Assembly: GCA_049999805.1 (NCBI GenBank)
Contig: JBNGIO010006337.1
Location: 1 to 51,901 of the forward strand
Direction of reading: 5' to 3'
DNA from: Folioceros fuciformis
Taxonomy: Eukaryota > Anthocerotophyta > Anthocerotopsida > Anthocerotales
Length of the DNA: 51,901 nt
The notes below the pieces were generated by a model. It did not search any database and was not told where the DNA came from. It was given only the letters and a program-made list of their open reading frames with translations. Below, in pieces: positions 11,833 to 23,800 of the stretch. How positions within the stretch are numbered: position 1 is the stretch's first letter; every line of letters begins with the position of its first letter. A program made the position numbers and the translations under genes.

Positions 11833-13608
11833 TCAGAACGAGAAGAACTGCTTGGTAGGGAGGGGCTGCAAGCTGAAGGGCTTCTCATGCACGCGCTGCC
11901 ACGCAGAATCGTTTCCTATGCGCACTTTCTTCTCCATGGCCTTCTCGACGGCCCATGGCAGGTTGTGAAAGAAGCTCTTTACGAAATGCGGTTTCTCTTC
12001 CTTCGCCTGACAGCAGGTAAAGTCTACAGACCACTTCTGTGCATGGTAGGCTTCACGATCCAATCTCCTTCGCTGCTCCATAGCTGACTCGTATGGACCT
12101 GACCTAGCGAGGTATTGAGGAATTCGCATTCCATGCTTGGTGGAGTAGCTCGGCCGCTCTTCAATCCAGAATTTCACGAAGGGCGCAACTTTGGCCCCAT
12201 TTCGTCTCTGCTGAGCCAGGTGGTGTCTCATGGCCTCCACCATATGTTCCTCCCATTGTTTCTCGTCCGGGCAGTCCTTCTTGGAGGGCCTCAGGGTTCC
12301 TCTATGGGATCTTGTACTTATCTAGCCAGTAATGTACGCTCAATCAATCCTCCAATCCGAGCACTGATCAGAGCCTTGCACAACCCAAACGTCCACGACA
12401 GCTAGAGACTTACACAAGAATGGTTCGACAGCCAGAATCGTTGGAATTCTTCTTGGGCCGTTTTTCTTGCTAGTTCTTGTCTCTTGAAGATCTGGTGTCT
12501 GTACGATTTCTGGATCAATTCCTTGACATGCGTGCCTTCCAAAACCACCCGTTGAATGAACTTTTTCCTGACATAGAAGTCGTGAATTTTTTTTCGGCTC
12601 AGGTATCCTCTGAACACTTTCTGAATCCTCGTCGCATTAGCATTGATTCGAATTATTTGAGCGCGTGCCCTTCCTAAATGACCCCTATAAACTCGCTGTA
12701 TGTTACATATGGCTTTNNNNNNNNNNNNNNNNNNNNNNNNNNNNNNNNNNNNNNNNNNNNNNNNNNNNNNNNNNNNNNNNNNNNNNNNNNNNNNNNNNNN
12801 NNNNNNNNNNNNNNNNTCATATTTACAAACATTAAAAAAATTAATAGGTCTATATAGGAGCAAATAATCACTTACTTGAATTCTTAAAGCAGCCAAAACT
12901 TCTTCATGCCTATGTTGTTGTGCTTGTCTGCAAAGAACTTGGACAAGAAGGTAAATTTTGTTGTCCCGTAACGTAAAGTGCTGATAAAAGAAAATTAAAG
13001 GAAGCTTTTCTCTCTAATGATATGTGATAAGTTACTCATAAAGAAATGCAACTTCTTGTGTTGAAATTTTAATTGTTGGATAAATAAATAATCAGTGCCT
13101 TTTTTGCTTTTATGAATCATTGTTGACGATATGGCATATGTTGAAATATGTAGTTTATGTAGTTCTAGTTAGAATCTGCATGACTAGCACACCATTTATA
13201 AAAGGTTATTAAGTAAAAAATAATAATTATTTAGACAAAGTAATTTAAATTCTTCAACCTAAATTGAATAAAATTTTAATTCAAGAAGGGAGAATTCATA
13301 CTCTATCCAATACATAAAACCTTCAAGAACGGAGGAAATTCTTGATGCAAGTTGGTTCATTTCCATTTTTTTTTTCAAATTATCCTGTCAAGATAAATTT
13401 AGCTTAATGTGTAGTATCTAATGACTACTCCATAAATTAGATCTTAGTTCCGAACAAAAAATGTATTGCAATAAAAGATTTTATAAATACTATTAATTAA
13501 CTTATCTTTTACATACCTTGGAAATCTGAAGGATGCCTTACGTTGTATGACTTGGTTATAGTGGTTGCATTTTCAATTCTGGCAGCATCATCCAGTAGTG
13601 TCATGACA
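11833..13608 (-). CDS. IQ-motif (calmodulin-binding) protein, partial, crosses an assembly gap
   Basis: Four phase-compatible exons are visible: 13608-13542, 12980-12876, 12695-12414 and 12321-11833 (stop at 11833-11835). The third intron contains a 100-N gap. Splicing across it joins AALRIQ to RVYRGHLGRARA, rebuilding a canonical IQ motif (IQxxxRGxxxR), so the order across the gap is credible. A second IQ motif follows (ATRIQKVFRGYLSRKK). The C-terminal 160 residues are basic and hydrophilic, with WIEERPSYSTKHGMRIPQYL and RSGPYESAMEQRRRLDREAY. Such IQ proteins include ciliary/spermatogenesis proteins (SPATA17-like), which would suit a flagellate plant, but I cannot assign orthology. The 5' end is missing: the exon at 13608 starts in a split codon, and no donor is evident before the F-box gene. 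Confidence 0.65.
12717..12816. other. assembly gap (100 N)
   Basis: A run of exactly 100 N, the usual placeholder for a join of unknown size. It falls inside an intron of the IQ-motif gene. Confidence 0.99.
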
Positions 13609-13706
13609 CTGTAACAATCAAATCAATCACTTTCAAAGCTACAAAATAATGAACTAGATGCACTTCTGCACCTATGATTCCTTTCTTTCTTTGTAGGAAA
13701 GTGTCC

Positions 13707-14894
13707 TTATAATGCAGCATTCAATCTAGGGTGGAATGAGAACCATGAAAATGTAGCATGATATCTAGCTGGTGGAGATGTGTCTAATCTATGCCAAGAC
13801 TTCTGGGAACAATCAAATATGACGAATAGATGAGGACTTTTGCATTCACTCAAATAGATGAGATCACCGTGTCCTACACAATTGAATAGTAGGTAGCCAG
13901 GTCTTTTCAAGAGGTATTTGGATAACTGATAAGGCATTGTCTCCACAACAACCCATTCCAAGCTAGGTTGGCGGAGTTCCCATATGCGGATTCCTACAGT
14001 TATAGAATTATGTTCACCAAATCCTCCCACCATTAATAAACGACCTCGACATTCTACTAATTGGGGACATATGTAAAAAAAGGGGGTGGGAGCTCCCACT
14101 TTCCTCCACATACCTTGATTAACACTGTAAGCTGAGACACCATCACATGTGAATTCACCGTTTGGGGCTTCCCATGTCATGAAATAGAGAACTCCATTGC
14201 AATAAACACTTCCAGTTGTGAAACTGACTCTTGATACACCTGTAATGTGCCATTCATTTGTGGTAGAGTCATATACCTCTGTTCGCAAGAGGTGTGTGTC
14301 ATCCCACATCAAATGATTTGTTTGAACAATAATCCTATATGCAACAGATCTGGGCTCTACTACAATTCCCACCAAATTTCCATAGTATCTACCGATCATC
14401 GGAGGTAGCTTCCTCCAAGACCTTGTGATGGGATTACATACACACATGCTAGAGGACCCATTTGATTCTACTAGCCTAAAGCACAATAGGCCACCAGCTA
14501 CTGTCACATTATATATATCCGAAGGTAAGAAGGACAGAGGCAAGGTGAGCCACCTATTCTGAATAGGTATATAAGCAAAAACAAATTGGTAATGAGGATC
14601 AGCAAACATAAGGATCCATGACTCTTGAGAAGGTAGTTGTGAGTAGAGCGTGAGAAAACTTCCTGAGGATACCATAGAGTTCCATCTTTTGCACACTGTG
14701 CGATTGCGACAAAAACTGGATAGAGGAAGCCATGCTAAAACTCTATCGAGAAGATCTTCTGGAAGATAACTCCAAATTGCAGGATCCATAATTGCCTGAG
14801 ATGTGTTGGCTTCACTGCTTGTAGCAACTACATCCCCTGTGCTACATCCTACACTAGTTTGGGTGGAAGGTTCTCTGAGAGCCCAAACATCCAT
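13707..14894 (-). CDS. F-box/kelch-type protein, intronless
   Basis: The predicted protein is 395 aa from the ATG at 14894 (an upstream in-frame TTG lengthens the frame by two codons). An F-box lies at about residues 38-80 (IWSYLPEDLLDRVLAWLPL, then CRNRTVCKRWNSM), the SKP1-binding module of SCF E3 ubiquitin ligases. The rest is a kelch/F-box-associated beta-propeller-like region with repeated motifs such as VCNPITRSWRKLPPM, EVYDSTTNEWHITG and SVNQGMWRKVGAP, as in At5g15710-like plant F-box proteins. The substrate is unknown. The gene is a single exon embedded in an AT-rich block (about 12.8-15.25 kb), and it lies immediately upstream, on the same strand, of the visible exons of the IQ gene. 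No internal stop; it appears intact. Confidence 0.9.
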   Translation of the reverse strand: MDVWALREPSTQTSVGCSTGDVVATSSEANTSQAIMDPAIWSYLPEDLLDRVLAWLPLSSFCRNRTVCKRWNSMVSSGSFLTLYSQLPSQESWILMFADPHYQFVFAYIPIQNRWLTLPLSFLPSDIYNVTVAGGLLCFRLVESNGSSSMCVCNPITRSWRKLPPMIGRYYGNLVGIVVEPRSVAYRIIVQTNHLMWDDTHLLRTEVYDSTTNEWHITGVSRVSFTTGSVYCNGVLYFMTWEAPNGEFTCDGVSAYSVNQGMWRKVGAPTPFFYICPQLVECRGRLLMVGGFGEHNSITVGIRIWELRQPSLEWVVVETMPYQLSKYLLKRPGYLLFNCVGHGDLIYLSECKSPHLFVIFDCSQKSWHRLDTSPPARYHATFSWFSFHPRLNAAL

Positions 14895-15982
14895 TTTCAA
14901 TCAAAATACCTAAACCTACCTAGTCTTTGATTCTAGAGAGGAGTTTAAACATCGTCATGACCACGCCCTAGCCAAGGTGATCCCATTGCTCTCTTACAGT
15001 ACATAGAGGAACAAGAGAGAAAGTACGCACAGAAAAATGGATGATTGGCATGCTTGGTCAATAAGCTGAACAATTCAAAATACCTAATCTCAATACTTGT
15101 ATCAAATCTCCACCACAATGGACCAGGCGTATAGCATAGGGAGGCACCGGAGCTCAGTGTGTAGTTGGCATGTCCTGAATTTGAATTCGCAAAAAGCTGG
15201 TGGCTGGGAAGGGAAAGGAAGGAGGTGACGATGTTTGGAAGGGCGCTTTATGGTGGCACAGGCACCTTCCAATGGATGGATTGAGAAACAAAATGTGAAA
15301 TTAACGAATTTAATATATAAAAATGTTTATTTGGATACCCATTGGGCATGAGAAGAAAGTGGCAAGAACGAAAGGTTTTCACAACCCCCGCACCGTGCAT
15401 CTCTTCACTTGCCGGGCAGATCCCTTTCATTGGGCACGTCCCAGCTCAGGAGCTGCATGCCTCAGACAGGTGCATCGTGGGTCTTGGGCGTGGCAGCTCC
15501 TCGTGGAATTCCAATAAAGTTGGCAACACTTTGCTTGATGCATGTTGGATGCTTTGCTTTGACGATGGATCGACTTGTGTGGGTCGTCGCGGTCGCCTGG
15601 GATGTCACGTGCCAACATCCACTTGACTCTGCTGCTGTTTCCAGCGCTCAAGTAAGGCGTGTTATCTCTTTCAGATCTGGCTTCGTAGGGAGCATGTAGC
15701 TTGGAGACGGGAATCCGTGAATGATCGAGATTTTGTCACACTTGTCTGGATCCGTGCCTGCGTTGATCGTTTTTTGCGTAGCCGTCAGACAAAGGAATTG
15801 GTCCTTTTGTGTGTGGAATTGCGTCTGTTTGGGCGGAGAGAATGTGTAGGAAGAAGAACCTGAAGCGGTGTTGTGGATGTTTAACATGTACAAAACATGT
15901 AGCTGGTGAGATGCGTGAGTGTTTGGGACGAGTTCTGAGGAGTAGCTCTGGACTGGGCTCATAGGAGGTTGATCAGGGCACG
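14895..15982. other. intergenic region, AT-rich to GC-balanced transition
   Basis: This lies upstream of both the F-box gene (-) and the polyamine transporter (+). Composition changes at about 15.25-15.35 kb from AT-rich to balanced. A minus-strand open frame runs from 16043 to 15648, but it has no family features and overlaps the transporter start. No confident gene. Confidence 0.4.
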
Positions 15983-17509
15983 ATGGTGGTGCCATCGTCT
16001 CCTGGCTCAGATCCCCGAGAGAGTGTGGAAGGCAGTAGACCACCGCAAGGGAAGAAGTTATCCATGCTGCCCCTGGTGGCTCTCATTTTCTATGAGGTTT
16101 CTGGTGGGCCCTTTGGGGTTGAGGACTCTGTGAAGGCCGGGGGACCCCTTCTGGCCATCCTTGGTTTCCTCCTTTTCCCTTTGGTGTGGAGCGTGCCGGA
16201 AGCACTGATTACCGCAGAGCTGGCCACCGCTTTCCCTGAGAACGGAGGTTACGTCGTGTGGATCTCTGCCGCGTTTGGCCCTTTCTGGGGCTTTATGGAA
16301 GGTTGGTGGAAGTGGCTGAGTGGCGTGATAGACAATGCGTTGTATCCGGTTTTGTTTTTAGATTATCTCAAAAGGGCACTCCCTGTTTTTGCTGAGGGGC
16401 CAGCTCGGGTGACTGCCCTCGTTGTGATCACTTGCGGGCTTACTTACCTGAACTACCGTGGCTTGACCATTGTGGGAATGACTGCTATAGCTCTAACCGT
16501 GTTTTCTCTCTTACCTTTCTGTGTCTTAGCTATTCTCTCAATTCCTGAGATCAAGCCCACAAGGTGGTTCGTGATTGACCTGAGCAATATTTGTTGGAGA
16601 AGTTATCTTAACACTCTTTTTTGGAACTTGAACTATTGGGATTCCGTCAGCACTTTAGCAGGGGAGGTGGAGAATCCTCAAAAGACCTTCCCGAAGGCGC
16701 TTCTGTCAGCTGTCGTCCTGGTAGTGTTTGCTTACATCATCCCCCTACTTGCAGGGACAGGAGCCTTAGATTTAAAGCAGTCTGCGTGGGAGGCTGGGTA
16801 TTTTGCGGATGTTGCAATGGTCATAGGTGGTGCTGGATTAAAGTGGTGGGTGGAGGTGGCAGCTGCACTTTCTAACATGGGTTTGTTTGAGGCGGAGATG
16901 AGCAGTGACTCCTATCAGCTGCTTGGAATGGGAGAGCTGGGTATGCTGCCCGAAGTATTTGCCCGTAGGTCTGTCTATGGGACTCCTGTGTTGGGGATAC
17001 TCTGCTCTGCGCTGGGTGTACTCCTGCTGTCGTCAATGACTTTCCAGGAGATCGTAGAGTGTCTGAATTTTCTTTATTGTTTTGGCATGCTTTTGGAGTT
17101 TGCGGCATTTATTTGGCTTCGATGGAAGCAGCCAGAGTTGTTGAGGCCCTACAAAATACCCCTAAATATTGTGGGTATCACACTAATGTGTGTGCCACCA
17201 TCCACTTTTCTTATTATCATCATATGTATCGCCTCCCCGAAAACGATACTCTTCAGTGTTTTAGCCTCTGGGGTTGGCTTACTTGCATATCCTGCGATAG
17301 AGTACATGAAGGTGAAAAAGTGGATGAAGTTTGCAGTGAGTCAAAGCCTTCCGAACCTCCCCGTTGAAGGGGCTGAGGGAGGTTTGGAGAAGAACGAATC
17401 ATCTGAAGCTGAGACTGGTCTTTTGTCAGCATGGGCGGATGATGTCAAAGTAACAGCTCAAACGATCTCTTCATCAAGCATTAGTTCACCAATTGTCATC
17501 CACTATTAA
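15983..17509 (+). CDS. polyamine uptake transporter (PUT/LAT family), intronless
   Basis: This 508-aa APC-superfamily permease matches the plant PUT/RMV1/LAT group, which imports polyamines (spermidine, putrescine, and paraquat as an analogue) across the plasma membrane or endomembranes. The N-terminal consensus is [20 protein letters not shown], followed by [20 protein letters not shown] and [20 protein letters not shown]. The central [20 protein letters not shown] and [20 protein letters not shown] are family signatures. About 12 hydrophobic helices can be traced. The tail after about residue 455 is hydrophilic and acidic. The ATG at 15983 precedes a short polar N-terminus. The gene is intronless and converges on the dynein gene with about 340 bp between stops. 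Confidence 0.95.
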   Translation: MVVPSSPGSDPRESVEGSRPPQGKKLSMLPLVALIFYEVSGGPFGVEDSVKAGGPLLAILGFLLFPLVWSVPEALITAELATAFPENGGYVVWISAAFGPFWGFMEGWWKWLSGVIDNALYPVLFLDYLKRALPVFAEGPARVTALVVITCGLTYLNYRGLTIVGMTAIALTVFSLLPFCVLAILSIPEIKPTRWFVIDLSNICWRSYLNTLFWNLNYWDSVSTLAGEVENPQKTFPKALLSAVVLVVFAYIIPLLAGTGALDLKQSAWEAGYFADVAMVIGGAGLKWWVEVAAALSNMGLFEAEMSSDSYQLLGMGELGMLPEVFARRSVYGTPVLGILCSALGVLLLSSMTFQEIVECLNFLYCFGMLLEFAAFIWLRWKQPELLRPYKIPLNIVGITLMCVPPSTFLIIIICIASPKTILFSVLASGVGLLAYPAIEYMKVKKWMKFAVSQSLPNLPVEGAEGGLEKNESSEAETGLLSAWADDVKVTAQTISSSSISSPIVIHY

Positions 17510-17850
17510 CTCTGATGCAACCTGCCTTAACGTCGAAGCTTCATAGGATATTGTGAAAATTGTTCTTCCTGCTGACTAAGGAGCATTCAAAGCTAATTTC
17601 CAAGCTGGGTGCGTGAAACCTAGGGCAGCAAGTGACGCGTTAGTGTCTTTGACGTCCCTCAAAACCGGAAACCTTGTTGTATGATATGCCATCAGCTGTG
17701 GCCTGGAAAACCTAGCGTTTATATTAGCCTGGATGCGGTTACCGCCAGCTCAGTTGGCTCTGCGTACCAGACTGGTTGGTGCTTCACGTTCTAGAGGGTC
17801 CATTTTTGAGTTTCCGATGATCTGTCTCTCGACACTGCTTCTGCAGCGTT
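17510..17850. other. convergent 3' spacer
   Basis: The 3' ends of the transporter (+) and the dynein gene (-) meet here. A tRNA A-box-like stretch (agctcagttgg, about 17749) is present, but no cloverleaf can be drawn. No gene seen. Confidence 0.4.
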
Positions 17851-20800
17851 CTAGGTGACCGCCAGTTTGGTTGGTAAGAAGAAGGCTAGCCCAGACAGTA
17901 GCCAAAGTGGTTTTTCTTCCGGCTTGCATGGAACTTGTATTTGTGCTATGGCCTTTGATCGTTCGACTGTCTCATACAGGGGTATGTTCATGAATGAACC
18001 TAATGGATGAGGTGTGTCTTTTTCCAACCATGAAAATCTGCAAGATGGGACGCAAGATATTTGCTGTGACTTCTCGGAACATCTGGATAGTCTGGATCCG
18101 TTGAACAGAGCTCCTTCTATGGACAAGTCAACTGAGATTGAGCAGATGCTTTCCTCAATGTCGTGTGCACCGTCCCATGTGGTGACAAGCACCAGGCTAT
18201 CAATGGTTGTCCTGGACATTCTAGCAGCTCGATGTTGAAGGGAGCTGAGATATCTGTGTGGGTGGAAAACGTTTGACAAACGTAATAGATTAATTTGCAG
18301 TTGTTGAGCAGCAGCCATGTGAAAGTAGGTGTTGACTGCATCGCTTCTTTGTAGTGCACCTCTGAGATACTGGACTGGATCGTCAGGACCTTCCCACAAG
18401 TCCTTCCAGGTTTGAAGAATATGGCCTGCAACTAGAGTCTGACAGTCGGCCAGTTTCTGAGTATCAGGAGACAATGTCGAGTTGAGTATGTCACAGATCC
18501 CTGAGAGTGATTGCTTAATTGTAAGCAACATTGTTTTGGAGAACTCCAGTTCTAATTGCAGGAACCTCATAACAGGAAACGAAGCATCTGCTGGGAGGGT
18601 CCTTATCGGGGTCCTCACAGATTCTTCCAGCTCTTTTACTGCTTTAGCTATGGAGGAATCAGATAGTTGAAATAGAACAGACAGATGTATAAAGAGCTGC
18701 TCCCTGTCCAGCTGACCAGATGTTAAGCGTAATGCCGTCAGTGCCTTCAACTTAGTGAGTACGGTTCTTCCGTTGCATTGCTGCAATGATGTGTCAATAT
18801 TTGCTGGCAGCCCCAGAAAAGCCGGTGCATTTACGTCTGGTAGTCTCCTCAGAAGCTCCAGGTATTCAGCTAAGCTGGAAGACCTTGGGAGGACAAGTCG
18901 AGTGTCCCCATACTTGATCCCTTCACCCAAATCACATTTTTGAACGATTGGAGGCTTTGGGTTAGCTGTTCCTGCTGTTATGACGGCATCCGACAAATAG
19001 CATTTGACATAAGTCTCCAAAATTGCAGCATCAACTGGATTGTCAATGTGGCCTCCATATATACCACATGCAAGCAGTCCATGGATGTGAGCCCATGGAG
19101 GGTCCTCCCTCTTCTTTGTGATAGCGAGCAGGATGCCAGCTGCTGATCGCAAGTCAGCAAGGCTAAATTCGTAGTGGGTTGTCCACCCCGTAGGAACGTA
19201 TGCTACTCGCTCCTGGACTGCAGCGTGAAGAAGAGCAAGTGCAAAGACCATTTGTCCTTCAAGTGGTCTTAGTTGGGAGAAAAATTCCTGCGTCCATCCA
19301 CCATATATTCCTCGGAGCTTGTTTGTAATTCCTGGCGGAGTCTCACTTGTAATCTTTAAGCTGGCTTCTGCCAGACTGCCTGGGAAATCCTTGTGGGGTT
19401 CGGATGTCATCCAAAGGCGAAAGGCAGGGTGTGCACATAGGTTATGCATCTCCCGTTCTAAAGTTGGCAACCATGCTGTGACCAGGTGCACATTTTTGAG
19501 AAAAAGCCAATGTCCAGCTTCTGCGGAGTTATGTAGCATCCTCAGAGCTTCTGTAGTTTGACCCTGCCCCATGCCTAGTTGATGATAGTTGGATCTTCCT
19601 ACCTGTCGGAGAGCAAATTCTTCAACCTCCAGCGAGGGGTCGGCTCCAGGTGCTGTGATGAATAGGATTGGTTGGTTTGCTCTGGTCCCAGAAGCTAGGA
19701 TTTCTGGGAGGGAAACTGGTGCTGCATGAAAGGATGATAGCCCAAGGGTATGACAGACGTATCGTTTCATTGCCTCCTCCAGCCTATCGGGCCTGAGCGC
19801 CTGAATCATCAAAAGCCTTTGAAATGAAGTTGTATGACTAGCAACGATATCTGGGAACTTAGTTTCACAAACTGGGGACTCAATCCATTCTGTCCAGATT
19901 TGGGAATTGTGAATATCCATGGATTGGACTAGTGTGGGATGTGCGGCATGCATGAGCTTAAATGTTTGTTTCTGGGCTGCTGGTATCCAAGAAGGAAGTG
20001 AAGACTGCTCATGCAATGGTTGATCATTGCCAGGAATGAACTTAGTTGATGTGAGAAGCCGCAGAAAGAGGTCGCGCTCTAGTTTTGAGACTTGATCTAG
20101 CGTTGTAAAACTTTGGGCCAGGTGCATAGCAAAAGTGAGACGATCACTTTTGTACAGTGACCTTGATGTATGGGTGTATATCAACCCCAGAAGCCTCTTG
20201 GATAAGTACGAGATGCGTTGTGCAATTTGTTGTGAGCTTTCCTCTCCCTGTTGTTTTCCGCTGACAGTCTGAGGATCAAATGCCCTCTTAAACAATTGTA
20301 CAAACGCCGGGAGTCCAAAGCAGTACATGGGGTTGAGACTAGCCAGGCCCCTCAAAACGAAATATAGGGAGCTTCCCATGTCTGCAAGGACTTCATATTT
20401 GTTGCTTTGTGTGGTCAGGGACAATTGCAGAGCGGTAAGCTCTTCAAGGGACTTTTCGATGGAGCTGCTCTTGAGCTTTGTTTCATTTAGTGAGTTGATA
20501 AGAATTTTATTTTCCAAGAGGTCACCCTTCGATGTAGCAAGCTGCTCAAGTAGTAGTTTCTCAAGTTTTCTGAGTTGTAGATGCAACTTTTCTTCTGACT
20601 GCAATTACAAGAGTGGTAGTTAGTTCTTAGATGTTTCACGCGTAACGAGAGAGAGAGCAGCAAACATTTTGGCTCACCGGGCCGTGCTAAGATTCGTTGG
20701 CAGTTCCAGTTTGCTTACCTGTAATAGTGAAGCCTTCTGCTTTTCAAGCTGGGGTTGTTCGTGAACCAGTATGGTTGTCAACAGCTGTCTGCGTAGGCTG

Positions 20801-23800
20801 GACTTTGTGACGTTGAAATTGACAGTCATGAGCATCGACATTGTATCTGGCGTTGTCCGCGGTGCAGACTCTCGAGTAAAGAGATATAGCTGGAAGTCTT
20901 CGTTGTAGTCCACCAAATTGCCACCAAGTTGCAGAGTGCACTTGGAACCATGGCGACTTAAGTCATTCCTTACCAAGGGATACAGCATGGGCTCAACCTG
21001 TTCTACATCTTGGACTAGCAGCTTTTTTCCAAACCGTACCGCCAACTCCAGCGACTTGGTGAAATTCGGATCTTTGTATGCCACTACTTCATACAATGTC
21101 TGTTCTCTTTTGAAACACTGAATCAGCCAGGCTGCTACTTTAGATGATGGGTCGATGATATACTGACATAGCTTGGAATGGCGAACAACGATAGCATTTT
21201 CCAATGACAAATCATCAGCTGGGAGACCGTCATTTTTCCAAACAACCATTTGGTCTGTTGACATGAAAGCCTTTATGTCGAATGGTTTGGTTACAGAGGT
21301 TGGGCTTCCATGATCAGTGCACCGAACTAGCTTCTGCCACACTAATTGCATGGCTTCACGGTAGTCTTCCGATCTAGCAGGCAGATATGTAATAAATGCT
21401 GCGGCCATGATAGCTGAGGCAGCTAGCTCCCTTATATCATTTTCCAGTTGCTGAGCCTGCCCGCGGCGTACTTGTTATTTTTGGTTTACTTGCAATGTTT
21501 TTCAGTTCTGCAATTTCCGTAGGTTGTGAGGCTCACCTGATGTTTCCACCGCGCCTCTTCTCCTCCCAGCTTTTGCAGCAGTTCTTCTGCAGAAATTACT
21601 TTGTCACGAGCGTTGTTTAAGCTAATTTTAAGTGCCTCTGCTTCCCCTGTTCTCTTGCTGAACTCTTGCTTCAAAGTTGCGACTGTTTCGTCCACTTTAG
21701 TCATGTCATCCTCACACTGTTGTATACGCTGTTTTGCTGCTTCTATGGGCTTACTGAGTCCGAGAATTTGTTCCTGGAGAGGGCGGATCCCTTCAAGTAC
21801 CAGCGCGTATTGAACGTTTGCCTTGACCCAAGCTGCCACCCAGACGGGCAATGCAGAGTATTACGTTTTGCATTTTGGAGAAAGTCTGTATGACTACACA
21901 CTTCCTTTGGGCGTCTTGGAACTTGTTAGCGGATGTCAGACAGGCTAAGGTTTATCAGTTGTGTCAGATCCTTACCTGCTAGGGGAGCAGCAGCGACACT
22001 GACGTGGTATATGGTGTTGTGCTCAAATGAGCTTGCTCTTGCTTGAAGGAGCTTTTGGACATCATTGCAGAGCTGCCTGTTGACTTTGGTCGCATCAAAA
22101 TTCATAATTTCTTCCTTCACGGTGCGCATCCCAAGAAACTTTTTCATGTTTAACCAAGACGTGTCGTAGTTCCCCATCAGCCGTAGAACCCCTTCTAGCA
22201 CGTCACGTATGGCATCAGGTGGTATCTTTAGAGACCGTATCTCACTGCAGGCAACTGCCTTGTCAGTTACGAGAGACAGACGACCAGTGTACATACAGTC
22301 AAGTTGTGGACGTACTTTAGATGATCAGTTCTAATTTGGCCCACTGCCTTCTTTGCCGCCTCAACTTGTGGCTGCACACTCTGTAACTCATCCTCAACTC
22401 CTCGCCTTCGTGATTGCAGTGCTTTTTCCTCTTCATTCAGGCTGACTTTCAGTTTCTCTATCTCGGCTTTTCTGGAAGTGACACACTGCATTGTGCTAGC
22501 AATTCTCTGGAGAGAATCTTCTGCTTGTGCCTGTTTTTCAGTTACAAGTGACTCTTGCATAGCAGCTTCTTTGGATAGGACTTCCACTTTCTTTGCAGCA
22601 TCTGCCAGCTTTGTGAGACCAGCCTGCAGAATTTGAAGAATTTTCGGTTTGAATTTGAAGAAGTTTCGGTTTGCAATTTCTCCCGAGCCTGGGATTATGA
22701 TGTACGCACCCGTAAATGGTTCATATTCTCTTTCAGCTTGTCCTTTTTCTGCCGAGTAATCAGCTTGAACTCTTCAACAAATATGACATATTGTCTTGGG
22801 GTAACAGACAACCCGCTAGCAATAACACTTCTATGAACGGCCACCATGACTGCTGCAATTGCAGGAACCATGTCCTTATCGATGGTCGATGTGTTATCAA
22901 GTAGCCTGGCCTTAGTGAAATACGCCATGCCATGATCTGACCACTCTTCTAGCCATAGAAATGTACAATGGGTAAATATTGCTCGGTACTTCCCGCGTCT
23001 TGACTCATAGCTGGGGTTGATTGGGTTCATGCTTAAAATGACATGAAGGTTCTTGCGGACCTGATTGAGATAAGCTCTCGCTGTCAATTCAGAACTTTCA
23101 TGCCTGTCAGTAGCCTATTTTCACAGCCACCTGGTTTTTCGGAGGTTCTTACCCGAGAGACGAAGAATGAGAACAACGAAGAGTAGGCAAAGCCTTCCTT
23201 TGCCATGACCTCTTGCAAAGGAGCCAATGCTACCTGGCCGCAAGTCATTAGATTCTAGTTTGAGAAAAGACAAATTGATTCTTTGCGATGTCCCGGAATA
23301 TCAAACGAAATATCAAGTTTGGACAAGTTTAGCACACACCTGAAGTTCTTCTGCGGAGTAGTACTCAGAAAAGTCATTGCCACTGAGCAGACTGTTAGCA
23401 ACTTCAAGAGTGGAAGGGTCAAACAGCTGATGGTCTTCCAGAAACAATATTATCTACAAGACAGATCTGGCTGGGTCAGATCTGAGGAATACATCAGTTA
23501 ACAATGTTCCTTTGATTCCTGACTGTCGTAACGCTAGGATTGTTGCATTGAGCTTAAGCATGTGTTTTGGTGAGAACTCACATTTTTTCCTTCAACGCCT
23601 GCTACCTGAAGTATGCTCTTGATGTCAGATAGAAATGCCTTCTTTCCATAGCTGTCAAATGAGAGGAATTCAAAGTGAGTTGCATTGTGGTATTTCATCG
23701 TCTATCTCGTTTGTATGAAGTGAAATGGCTGCTACCCGCGTGAGACTGCGGGAGTAAATATTGTCATTTGGTGCATGTATGAAACTAAGGTTGTGCACGT

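Noticed and set aside
15125-15250. tRNA-like boxes (gagctcagtg ... tttgaattcg), possible SINE
   Set aside because: No poly(A) or T tail, no target-site duplication and no second copy seen in the window.
15648-16043. 131-codon minus-strand open frame, considered as 5' exon of the IQ gene
   Set aside because: It overlaps the start of the transporter, has no recognisable domain, and linking it would need a 2-kb intron and a weak donor. Kept only as a possibility.
17740-17810. tRNA-like stretch (agctcagttgg ... gttctagag)
   Set aside because: Only A-box and B-box resemblance; acceptor and T stems do not pair, so no tRNA gene is called.
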